DNA from: Rubrivirga sp. SAORIC476
Lineage (GTDB): Bacteria > Bacteroidota > Rhodothermia > Rhodothermales > Rubricoccaceae
Assembly (NCBI RefSeq): GCF_002283555.1
Contig: NZ_MVOI01000003.1
Span: 146,536 to 210,535, forward strand
DNA length: 64,000 nucleotides
Reading direction: 5' to 3'
Made by a program: the position numbers and the translations under genes. Positions 17,826-24,428 of the stretch are shown piece after piece (position 1 is the stretch's first letter; every line of letters begins with the position of its first letter). The notes beneath the pieces are model-generated. The model did no database searches. It was not told the DNA's origin and saw only the letters and a list, made by a program, of their open reading frames with translations.

Positions 17826-18169
17826 CCCGATTCCTCGCCGTCGCCTGGACGCTGGGCATCCTGCTGGCCTGCCTGATCCCCGGATCGCAGATCACCCCAC
17901 CTTCCTTCCTGCCGTTCTCCATCGACAAGTGGGTGCACCTGGTGATGTTCGTGGGGTTCGGGGCGCTCTGGACCACCGTCCGTCCCGACCGGGCGTGGAC
18001 CGTCTTCTGGGTGGGAGCGGCCTACGGGGTCGCCATCGAGATCCTGCAAGGCCTCCTTCCCATCGGGCGGTCGCCGGACATCCTGGACGCGCTGGCCGAC
18101 GGGGTCGGCCTCGGGCTGGGCATCGGACTGGCCGTGCTTCTGACGCGCAAGGTGTCGAGCAACGATTAA
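17822..18169 (+). CDS. VanZ-like small membrane protein
   Basis: A 115-residue protein starting at a GTG that overlaps the preceding stop (GTGA). Four hydrophobic segments are visible: FLAVAWTLGILLACLIP, WVHLVMFVGFGALW, WTVFWVGAAYGVAIEIL and GVGLGLGIGLAVLL. The pattern of DKWVHLVMF and AIEILQ...GRSPDILDALAD is that of VanZ-family proteins (the Asp/Asn in DxxxN-type motifs). VanZ itself affects teicoplanin resistance; most homologues are of unknown function. Not a sign of glycopeptide resistance on its own. Confidence 0.88.
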   Translation: MTRFLAVAWTLGILLACLIPGSQITPPSFLPFSIDKWVHLVMFVGFGALWTTVRPDRAWTVFWVGAAYGVAIEILQGLLPIGRSPDILDALADGVGLGLGIGLAVLLTRKVSSND

Positions 18170-18208
18170 GGACAGGGCGTGTCTGGATGGGACACGTTTC
18201 CCCTGTCC
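18170..18208 (+). terminator. Long nested hairpin between the VanZ-like gene and tonB-1
   Basis: GGACAGGG at 18170-18177 pairs with CCCTGTCC at 18201-18208, and inside it CGTGTC (18178-18183) pairs with GACACG (18191-18196). It starts right after the VanZ stop and ends one base before the next ATG, with no T run. It could be an attenuator or a translation-control hairpin rather than a true terminator. Confidence 0.5.
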
Positions 18209-18209
18209 C

Positions 18210-18923
18210 ATGTCCGTCCAGAAAACCCCGGAGGCCGATGTCCGGCGCCGCCGCCCGCTCTACGCCGAGGTGGGGATGATCGTCGCGCTGGTCGCCGTCA
18301 TCGCCGCGTTCACCGTCCCGACGCCCCCCGCCGAGCCAGCCTCGTTCGCCGAGGGCCCTGACGATGTGTTAGAGCCGCTGTTCGCGGACCCGACGATCCA
18401 GACCACGCCCCCGCCACCTCCACCTCCTGCCCCGCCGCCGCCCGTCGAGGTCGCCAACGACATCGAGGTGGAAGACCTCATTCGCGACCTCGACCTGTCG
18501 TCGGATGAGGTGCCGCAGATTTCAGCGACGCCCCCGGCGGATCCGCCCGTCATCGCGCCTCCGGTCGTCGCGGACCCGCCGCCCGTCCCCCCGACGCCGC
18601 CGGTGGTGGAGCCGGTCGAGGACCCCATTTTCACGGTGGTGGAGGTCAACCCGGAGCTCATCGGCGGCCTCGCCGGACTGCAGAGCCGGGTGATCTATCC
18701 CGAGATGGCGCAGCGCGTCGGCATCGAGGGTCAGGTCGTGGTCCAGTTCGTCGTCGACGAGCGTGGCAACGTCGTGGACCCGGTGGTGCTGCGCTCGCCC
18801 AGCGAGCTCCTCTCCGAGGCCGCGCTGACGGCCGTTCGCGAGAGTCAGTTCACGCCGGGCCAGCAGCGCGGTCGCCCCGTCAAGGTGCGATTCGCCGTCC
18901 CGGTGACGTTTCGCCTGCGCTGA
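18210..18923 (+). CDS. TonB-like energy transducer, copy 1
   Basis: A 237-residue TonB-family protein that couples the inner-membrane proton motive force to outer-membrane receptors. A short cytoplasmic N-terminus is followed by one membrane helix (about residues 22-38, VGMIVALVAVIAAFTV), a Pro-rich periplasmic linker with several runs of Pro, and the C-terminal TonB domain with YPEMAQRVGIEGQVVVQF and FTPGQQRGRPVKVRF. A second, related gene follows after 138 bases. The 3' third of the two genes is nearly identical at the DNA level. No ExbB or ExbD gene is nearby. Confidence 0.93.
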   Translation: MSVQKTPEADVRRRRPLYAEVGMIVALVAVIAAFTVPTPPAEPASFAEGPDDVLEPLFADPTIQTTPPPPPPPAPPPPVEVANDIEVEDLIRDLDLSSDEVPQISATPPADPPVIAPPVVADPPPVPPTPPVVEPVEDPIFTVVEVNPELIGGLAGLQSRVIYPEMAQRVGIEGQVVVQFVVDERGNVVDPVVLRSPSELLSEAALTAVRESQFTPGQQRGRPVKVRFAVPVTFRLR

Positions 18924-19014
18924 CGCCCGAGCAACTTCTGCGCGAGGCCTGTGTCTGTAGACCGGACGCTCGCCGATTTCCGCACAGGACTCGCGCCGAC
19001 GCCCCCGACGGGCC

Positions 19015-19022
19015 TACCTTCC
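19015..19022 (+). promoter_or_regulatory. -7 promoter element of tonB-2
   Basis: TACCTTCC lies 40 bases before the ATG at 19062 and fits the TAnnTT pattern seen before other genes here. It implies that tonB-2 can be transcribed on its own. Confidence 0.4.
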
Positions 19023-19061
19023 CCCCGAGGCCTGACCCGGCCGCCCTCTCTCCCTTCCGAC

Positions 19062-19778
19062 ATGGCCCTCTACAAGACGCCCAAAGCCGACCTCAAGCGG
19101 AAATACCCGCTCTTCCTGCAGTTGGGGCTGCTCGCCTCGCTCGCCCTCATGGTCGCCGCGTTCACCGTCCCGTACTCGGGCGGTAGCGAGGTGGTGGTGA
19201 TGGACGACGCGCAGGAGATCATTGAGCTCGAGGACATCGAGCAGACGCAGCAGATCCAGCCGCCTCCCCCTCCGCCGCCCGCGCCGCCTCCGCCGCAGGA
19301 GGTCCCGGACGACATCGAGATCGAGGAGGAGGTCATCGAGGAGATCGACCTCGACCTGACCGACACCCCGCCGCCGCCGCCGGCCCCGCCCGCCCCGCCG
19401 GCCGCTCCGCCGCCGCCGCCGGACGCCCCGCCGCCGCCCCCGCCGCCGCCGCCGCCGGAGCCCGAACCGACGGAGCCCGAGATCTTCGAGGTCGCGGAGG
19501 TCCAGCCGGAGCTCATCGGTGGCCTGCCCGGCCTGCAGAGCCGTGTCGAGTACCCCGAGTTCGCGCGTCGCGCGGGCATCGAGGGTCAGGTCGTGGTCCA
19601 GTTCGTCGTCGACGAGCGTGGCAACGTCGTGGACCCGGTGGTGCTGCGCTCGCCCAACGAGCTCCTCTCCGAGGCCGCGCTGACGGCCGTCCGCGAGAGC
19701 CGGTTCACGCCGGGCCAGCAGCGCGGTCGCCCCGTCAAGGTCCGCTTCGCCGTCCCGGTGACGTTCCGCCTGCGCTAG
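19062..19778 (+). CDS. TonB-like energy transducer, copy 2
   Basis: A 238-residue paralogue of the gene just upstream. The N-terminus (MALYKTPKADLKRKYPLFLQ) is typical of Bacteroidota TonB proteins and is followed by one membrane helix (about 24-40). The linker is rich in Pro and in Asp/Glu (long PPPP runs at about 19260-19300 and 19370-19460). The C-terminal domain holds the YPEFARRAGIEGQVVVQF motif. From about 19575 to the end, DNA identity with copy 1 is about 96% by hand count, including silent positions, while the first halves differ clearly. The ATG at 19062 is preferred over upstream starts that would precede the Lys-rich leader. A strong terminator follows. Confidence 0.95.
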   Translation: MALYKTPKADLKRKYPLFLQLGLLASLALMVAAFTVPYSGGSEVVVMDDAQEIIELEDIEQTQQIQPPPPPPPAPPPPQEVPDDIEIEEEVIEEIDLDLTDTPPPPPAPPAPPAAPPPPPDAPPPPPPPPPPEPEPTEPEIFEVAEVQPELIGGLPGLQSRVEYPEFARRAGIEGQVVVQFVVDERGNVVDPVVLRSPNELLSEAALTAVRESRFTPGQQRGRPVKVRFAVPVTFRLR

Positions 19779-19801
19779 ACCGAGTCTCGGTCCCCGCTTC
19801 C

Positions 19802-19840
19802 ACCGCCCCGCTGGTTCCGACCGGCGGGGCGGTTTTCGTT
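19802..19840 (+). terminator. Rho-independent terminator after the tonB pair
   Basis: ACCGCCCCGC (19802-19811) pairs with GCGGGGCGGT (19824-19833), followed by TTTTCGTT. It ends the 13.9-19.8 kb run and lies just before the ATG at 19848. Confidence 0.85.
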
Positions 19841-19847
19841 ATCTGCC

Positions 19848-20219
19848 ATGCCCATCGACCTGTCCGGGGCGCCCCCGCCTGCGTTCGAGAGCGCGTCCGA
19901 GTCGGACCTTCGGACGCTCAAAACGCTCACGCTCCGGCTTGCGGTGTCTGCCCAGGCATGGGCGCTGAAGCCTGCCGCGGTTGGCGGTGGCGGCCCGTCC
20001 TTCGAGGGGCTCACCCTCCGCGCGCTCACCGACGGGCTCGGCGAGGACGACCGCGCCGAGGTCCCCTACGCCTCGGAGACGACGCATTCCATCGCGCTCG
20101 CTCTGGAGGCCGAAGCGGCGGTGCCCACCGCCACCAGCAGCCGGTTTCGTCACACCGTCCGCGCCACCGTGTCGGGCGTCGGTCCGCGCGACATCGACCT
20201 GCGGGTGGTCTGGCGCTAG
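19848..20219 (+). CDS. Hypothetical protein, 123 residues
   Basis: An ATG-started frame with consistent G/C third positions. No signal peptide or membrane segment is seen. The product is rich in Ala, Thr and Gly with a strand-like second half (EGLTLRALTDGL, HSIALALEAEAAVP, RDIDLRVVWR). I do not recognise the family. It is convergent with rpiA and the two stop codons overlap within CTAG at 20216-20219. It starts immediately after the tonB terminator, so its promoter must lie within or before that hairpin, or it is expressed by read-through. Confidence 0.6.
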   Translation: MPIDLSGAPPPAFESASESDLRTLKTLTLRLAVSAQAWALKPAAVGGGGPSFEGLTLRALTDGLGEDDRAEVPYASETTHSIALALEAEAAVPTATSSRFRHTVRATVSGVGPRDIDLRVVWR

Positions 20220-20947
20220 CGCTCGCGCGGCTGCACAGTGTGGCGGACGCTCCCGTCGGGATCGCCGACCAGGACGTCGGTCGCCACGTTTACGAACAGG
20301 CCGTGGCCGAGCACGCCCGGAATGCCGTCGATGGCTGCGCCGAGCGCGCCGGGATCGCGGATGCCCTCAAACCGGGCATCGAGGATCCAGAGGCCCTGAT
20401 CGGTGACCACCGGCCCGTCTTTTCGCTGGCCCATGCGCAGGTCGGGCTCGGCGCCGAGCCCGCGAAGCGCGCGCGCGACGGCGGGCTCCGCGAACGGCAG
20501 CACCTCGACGGGGACGGGCATCGTGGTCCCGAGGCGGGCGACCTCCTTGGAGGTGTCCACCAGGACCACGAAGCGGGCGGCGAGGGCGGCCACCACCTTC
20601 TCGCGGACGTGCGCCGCGCCCCGCCCCTTGATGAGGTCGAGGTCCGGGCTCACCTCATCGGCACCGTCGAAGGCGAGGTCCAGGGGCGCCTGCGCCGTCG
20701 GGAGTGCGGCCATCCCCAGGTCGTCCAGCGTGATGAGCGGGACGCCGGACGCCCGCGCCAGCCGCTCAGCCGCAAATGAGGTCGGCACGCCGACGACACG
20801 CAGTCCCTCCGCCTCGATGCGGCGGCCGAGGGCCTCGATGGCGAACGCCGTCGTGGAGCCCGTCCCCAGGCCGAGACGCATGCCGTCTTCGACGAGAGCG
20901 GCGGCGGCGTGGCCGACCGCGCGTTTGGCATCTTCAGAAGTGGACAT
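20216..20947 (-). CDS. rpiA: Ribose-5-phosphate isomerase A
   Basis: A 243-residue enzyme interconverting ribose 5-phosphate and ribulose 5-phosphate in the pentose phosphate pathway. Motifs of the RpiA family are complete: GLGTGSTTAFAIEALG near residue 28, GVPTSFAAERLA, FDGADEVSPDLDLIKGRG with the catalytic Asp, and VDTSKEV with PVEVLPFA. The ATG at 20947 is used, since the four residues added by an ATG at 20959 are not conserved. A promoter-like TAGCTTGCGG lies 30-39 bases upstream. Its stop overlaps that of the convergent gene. Confidence 0.96.
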   Translation of the reverse strand: MSTSEDAKRAVGHAAAALVEDGMRLGLGTGSTTAFAIEALGRRIEAEGLRVVGVPTSFAAERLARASGVPLITLDDLGMAALPTAQAPLDLAFDGADEVSPDLDLIKGRGAAHVREKVVAALAARFVVLVDTSKEVARLGTTMPVPVEVLPFAEPAVARALRGLGAEPDLRMGQRKDGPVVTDQGLWILDARFEGIRDPGALGAAIDGIPGVLGHGLFVNVATDVLVGDPDGSVRHTVQPRER

Positions 20948-20976
20948 GGCGGAACGCACAGGATGAGGAGACGGAG

Positions 20977-20986
20977 CCGCAAGCTA
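20977..20986 (-). promoter_or_regulatory. -7 promoter element of rpiA
   Basis: The minus strand reads TAGCTTGCGG, 30-39 bases before the rpiA ATG; identical to the decamer before the response-regulator gene. Confidence 0.5.
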
Positions 20987-21030
20987 GCGGGTGCCGAGAC
21001 TCGAATCCTCTGTTCTCTGCCCGCTTTCTC

Positions 21031-22248
21031 CTACTCGTAGCGCAGCGCCTCGATGGGATGGAGCCGCGCCGCCTTGGTGGCCGGGTAGACACCGAACACG
21101 AGCGCCACGACGGTGACGCCCAGGACCGCGATGGTCGCCCAGCCCCACGGGAAGGCGGGCGCCGTCGTCATGAGCGCCGCCACCACGTTGCCCCCGAGGA
21201 CACCCATCAGGATGCCCGCCAGACCGCCAAGCTGGCACAGCACCACCGCCTCGACGAGGAACTGGAGCAGGATGTCGCGCCGGGTCGCACCGAGCGACTT
21301 GCGGACGCCGATCTCGCGCGTCCGCTCAGTCACGCTCACCAGCATGATGTTCATCACGCCGACGCCGGCCGCCAGCAGCGCGATCAGGCCGATGCCCGCG
21401 CCGCCGGTCGCGAGGGCGCTCGTGAACGCCTTGAGTCCGTCGGCCGCCTCGGCACTGGTGAACGTCTCGAAGTTGTCCTCGGCCTCGGGCGGGAGCCGAC
21501 GTACCGCCCGCAGCGCGCCGACGGCCTGGTCCTGGGTCGCCGCCAGCATCTCGGCGCTCGGCGCGCGGACGTCAATGGTCACGTCACGATCCTGCAATCC
21601 GAACACCGGAATCCCCCGCGTGATGGGCACGATCACGCGGTTGTTGGAGTCGCCCAGGTTGAGCCCGCCGCTCTTCTCCTCCAGCACGCCCACCACCGTG
21701 AAGCGCACCCCGTCGATGCGCACCTCACGGCCCAGCGGGTCCATGTCGCCGAACACCTCCTCGGCGACCGTCGAGCCCAGGACCGTCACGGAAGCCGCCG
21801 AGCGGACGTCGTCCTCGGACAGGAACCGTCCCTGGTCCATCTCCCAGCCGTTGTTTTGCGCGTAGCCCTGGTCGGTCGCCATCACGTTCACGTCGGGGTC
21901 CGTCGAGGCCTCGGTCGTCCGCACCTCGCGGCTGCCGCCCCACAGCGTCGAACTGACCGAGGCGGCCAGCGGCACGCGGTCCTGCAACGCCAGCGCCTGG
22001 TCGTAGGTCAGCTGCGGACGCCGCATCTCCTCCTCCGTCGCGGGCCGGTCGTCCGGGACGCGGTCGAACGAGATCGTCTGGGTGCCCATCGCCGCGAGCT
22101 GGCCCATGAGCGTCTGGTCGAGCACCTTGACCGCCGTCACCGACGCGATCACCGAGAACACGCCGATCGCCATGCCGACCAGCGTCAGCGCCGACCGGAG
22201 GCGGTTCGAGCGAAGCGCCTGGAGCGCCTGGAGGATGGTCTCGGTCAC
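21031..22248 (-). CDS. MacB/FtsX-type ABC transporter permease, copy 1
   Basis: A 405-residue membrane protein starting at a GTG. An N-terminal helix (about 22-45, LTLVGMAIGVFSVIASVTAV) is followed by a periplasmic MacB core domain and three C-terminal helices. The signature SVTERTREIGVRKSLGATRRDILLQF near residue 300 is the FtsX-domain loop; the end IEALRYE is typical of MacB and Lol-type permeases. Homologues export lipoproteins, peptides or antibiotics with an ATPase partner, but no ATPase gene is adjacent. It lies 66 bases downstream of a second permease of the same type. Confidence 0.92.
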   Translation of the reverse strand: MTETILQALQALRSNRLRSALTLVGMAIGVFSVIASVTAVKVLDQTLMGQLAAMGTQTISFDRVPDDRPATEEEMRRPQLTYDQALALQDRVPLAASVSSTLWGGSREVRTTEASTDPDVNVMATDQGYAQNNGWEMDQGRFLSEDDVRSAASVTVLGSTVAEEVFGDMDPLGREVRIDGVRFTVVGVLEEKSGGLNLGDSNNRVIVPITRGIPVFGLQDRDVTIDVRAPSAEMLAATQDQAVGALRAVRRLPPEAEDNFETFTSAEAADGLKAFTSALATGGAGIGLIALLAAGVGVMNIMLVSVTERTREIGVRKSLGATRRDILLQFLVEAVVLCQLGGLAGILMGVLGGNVVAALMTTAPAFPWGWATIAVLGVTVVALVFGVYPATKAARLHPIEALRYE

Positions 22249-22314
22249 GGGTTGAGGAGTCGGAGTTCAGAGGGTGGAATTCGGAACTGCGTGTCGCCGC
22301 CCCGAACGCCAGCC

Positions 22315-23541
22315 TCATTCGTAGCGGAGGGCCTCGATGGGTCGCGCCTTCGCCGCCTGCCACGCCGGGACGAGACCGAACGAGACGCCGACGACGGCGC
22401 AGATGCCGAAGGCGAGCAGGACGGTGCCGACCGACAACTCGGCGGTGAACACCTGATTGACGCCGAAGGCCACGAGCGCCGCCAGACCGACCCCGATCAC
22501 GCCCCCCACCAGGCAGATGGCGACCGCCTCGCAAAGGAACTGGAACAGGATGGCCCGGCGCGTCGCCCCGAGCGCCTTCCGGACCCCGATCTCGCGCGTC
22601 CGCTCCTTGACGCTCACGAACATGATGTTCATCACCCCGATGCCGCCGACGAGCAGCGACAGCGCGGTCAGGAACAGGCCGACGGCGTACGTCGCGATCC
22701 GCATCGTCTGGACGAGGTCGCGGAACTGGTCCTGGCTGTTGACTGAGAAGTCGTCGTCTTCCAGCGCGTCGAGGCCGCGCCAGAGGCGCGTCAGGCCCAC
22801 GAGTTCGTCGATTGCCTCCGCCTGGTCCACGTCCGGCTTCAGGCGCACCTTGATCGCGAGGTCCTCGGCGTTGCCGAACAGCCGCTTGTAGGTCTCGAAC
22901 GGCACGATGGCCCGGTTGTCGGCCGACGCCATGCCGAGGAATTTCCCTCGCTTGGTGAGCGTCCCGATCACTTCGAAGCGTTGCCCGCCGATGCGGACTT
23001 CCTTGCCGATGGGGTCCTCGGCCGGGAAGAGCGCCTCCACCACGTCGGCACCGAGCACGGTGACGGCCCGCGCGGCGCGGTCCTCACTGTCCGAGTAGAA
23101 GCGCCCGAGGTCGAGTTCGACGCCGCCCGTCTCCACGTAGTCTGCCGTCGAGGTCTCCACGCCGACCCCCGTGGCCTCCTCGCGTCCCCGCGTGACGGTC
23201 GCCCCGATGCCGGTCACAGCCGCGACTGCGAACGCCGTCTCAGATCGCTCGCGCAGGTACGGCGCCAGGTCCTCGGTCACCGGGGGGCGATTGCGGTACT
23301 TCCACCAGTCGCCGAGGATGATCCAGGGCGTCCGCTGCACGAACAGCGCGTCGTCGCCGATCATGGCCATCGAGCGGTCGAACTCCTTCTCGATGCCGTT
23401 GATGACGGTGAACATGGAGGTCACCGACACGATGCCGATGACGATGCCCAGCGTGGTCAGGAGCGCGCGCGCCTTCTGCTGCCACAGCGCCCGGCCCGCG
23501 ATGCGGACGCCTTCGGCGATCTCGGTTCGGAGGGCGGGCAC
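22315..23541 (-). CDS. MacB/FtsX-type ABC transporter permease, copy 2
   Basis: A 408-residue paralogue of the gene downstream, GTG start. Residues 20-50 (QQKARALLTTLGIVIGIVSV) form the first membrane helix; the periplasmic MacB domain has RTPWIILGDWWKYRNRPPVT; then SVKERTREIGVRKALGATRRAILFQF and three helices lead to IEALRYE. Both copies share the same ends, so the pair likely forms a heterodimer working with an ATPase encoded elsewhere. The intergenic gap between them is 66 bases. Substrate unknown. Confidence 0.92.
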   Translation of the reverse strand: MPALRTEIAEGVRIAGRALWQQKARALLTTLGIVIGIVSVTSMFTVINGIEKEFDRSMAMIGDDALFVQRTPWIILGDWWKYRNRPPVTEDLAPYLRERSETAFAVAAVTGIGATVTRGREEATGVGVETSTADYVETGGVELDLGRFYSDSEDRAARAVTVLGADVVEALFPAEDPIGKEVRIGGQRFEVIGTLTKRGKFLGMASADNRAIVPFETYKRLFGNAEDLAIKVRLKPDVDQAEAIDELVGLTRLWRGLDALEDDDFSVNSQDQFRDLVQTMRIATYAVGLFLTALSLLVGGIGVMNIMFVSVKERTREIGVRKALGATRRAILFQFLCEAVAICLVGGVIGVGLAALVAFGVNQVFTAELSVGTVLLAFGICAVVGVSFGLVPAWQAAKARPIEALRYE

Positions 23542-23634
23542 GGGTGTCGGGGGGTGGCGAGGCGGCTACGGGGCCGCGCAGTCGGGGTTGCGGAGTCTAC
23601 GGCGGGCGGGCGGGTCGCATTCCTCCACCGGGCC

Positions 23635-23663
23635 CCGAGGTGGGCTGCCTCCCCCCACCTCGG
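23635..23663. repeat. Variant palindromic repeat upstream of the DUF5989 gene
   Basis: CCGAGGTGGG (23635-23644) pairs perfectly with CCCACCTCGG (23654-23663) around a nine-base centre. The core is one base away from the CCGAGGCGGG arm of the intergenic repeats. It precedes the promoter-like TACCTTGC. Confidence 0.55.
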
Positions 23664-23671
23664 TACCTTGC
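23664..23671 (+). promoter_or_regulatory. -7 promoter element of the DUF5989 gene
   Basis: TACCTTGC 18 bases before the ATG at 23689, directly abutting the hairpin at 23635-23663. Confidence 0.4.
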
Positions 23672-23688
23672 CCGAAACCTCCGCGCCC

Positions 23689-23847
23689 ATGTCGAAGCTC
23701 AGCGTCCTCAGCCAGCTCTGGCAGTTCCTCCGCATCCGCAAGAAGTACTGGCTCCTGCCGATCGTGCTCGTGCTGGTGCTCCTCGGCGTCCTCGTGGTGT
23801 CGGTCTCCGGCAGCCCGCTCGCGCCATTCGTGTACGCGCTGTTCTAG
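23689..23847 (+). CDS. Small DUF5989 family membrane protein
   Basis: A 52-residue protein: MSKLSVLSQLWQFLRIRKKY, then one membrane helix (WLLPIVLVLVLLGVLVVSVS) and a short tail SPLAPFVYALF. This layout matches the DUF5989 family, small single-span proteins. Function is unknown; elsewhere, from memory, the gene is found beside carbamoyltransferase or SGNH genes. Here it is alone, divergent from the permease pair. It is one of the shortest well-supported genes in the window. A longer in-frame start upstream (22981) would run through the antisense of the permease and is rejected. Confidence 0.85.
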   Translation: MSKLSVLSQLWQFLRIRKKYWLLPIVLVLVLLGVLVVSVSGSPLAPFVYALF

Positions 23848-23890
23848 CCGGCGAGGGCGGGTCTCCTTCGAGGGCCGAGCCCGACACCGC

Positions 23891-23914
23891 CGGCCCCGGG
23901 ACAGACCGGGGCCG
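23891..23914. terminator. GC-rich hairpin between convergent genes
   Basis: CGGCCCCGG (23891-23899) pairs with CCGGGGCCG (23906-23914). There is no T run on either side; it may act as a weak bidirectional terminator for the DUF5989 gene and the acetyltransferase. Confidence 0.45.
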
Positions 23915-23923
23915 TCCTGCGGC

Positions 23924-24394
23924 TCAGAGGTCCCGCTCGAAGCGGATGCGGTAATCGCGGTAGGCGGCGTTGTAGCCCGCGGCGGTGACGGTGAAGCCCT
24001 CCGCCAGCCCGAGGACCGTCATGCCGGGATGCCGGTTCGGGAACGTGTCGAACGCGAGACGCGCGTACCCCATGCGCCGGGCCTCGGCCTCCATGCGAAC
24101 GAGCAACGCCTTCGCGACGCCCATCCGGCGCCACGCATCCAGTACCCCTCCCTTGGCGCTGTAGAACGTGGTCGCGCTCTCCCGGTAACCCACCTTGTAG
24201 CCGACCGCCTCATCGCCGACGAACGCCAGCAGCAGCAGCAGATCGTCGCGGTCGAGGCGGAAGATCACCCGGTCGTCGCCGAAGAGGATGCGGTTGAGGG
24301 CCTGGATCTCGCGGTAGCGGTCCAGCGAGACGCGCTCGATCCGCAGCCCCTCGGGGCCGGACGTTCGGGGAGTCGGGGGGGAGTCGACCTGCAT
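23924..24394 (-). CDS. GNAT family N-acetyltransferase
   Basis: About 156 residues. The GNAT acetyl-CoA site is seen in the region LDAWRRMGVAKALLVRMEAEAR (the R-x-x-G-V/I-A pyrophosphate loop) and the last strands are typical (YARLAFDTFPNRHPGMTVL). An upstream ATG at 24415 would add seven residues; the start is uncertain. The substrate cannot be told. It is on the same strand as the helicase upstream, 34 bases past its stop, so the two may be co-transcribed. Confidence 0.85.
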   Translation of the reverse strand: MQVDSPPTPRTSGPEGLRIERVSLDRYREIQALNRILFGDDRVIFRLDRDDLLLLLAFVGDEAVGYKVGYRESATTFYSAKGGVLDAWRRMGVAKALLVRMEAEARRMGYARLAFDTFPNRHPGMTVLGLAEGFTVTAAGYNAAYRDYRIRFERDL

Positions 24395-24428
24395 GTCCCC
24401 GGCACGGTAGGGCACACGGCGCCCCGGG

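Noticed and set aside
17822-18169. VanZ-like gene as evidence of glycopeptide resistance
   Set aside because: VanZ-family proteins are widespread and no vanHAX genes are nearby.
19260-19460. Proline codon runs in tonB-2 as a variable tandem repeat
   Set aside because: The runs are imperfect CCG/CCC mixtures interrupted by Ala and acidic codons, as in normal TonB linkers.
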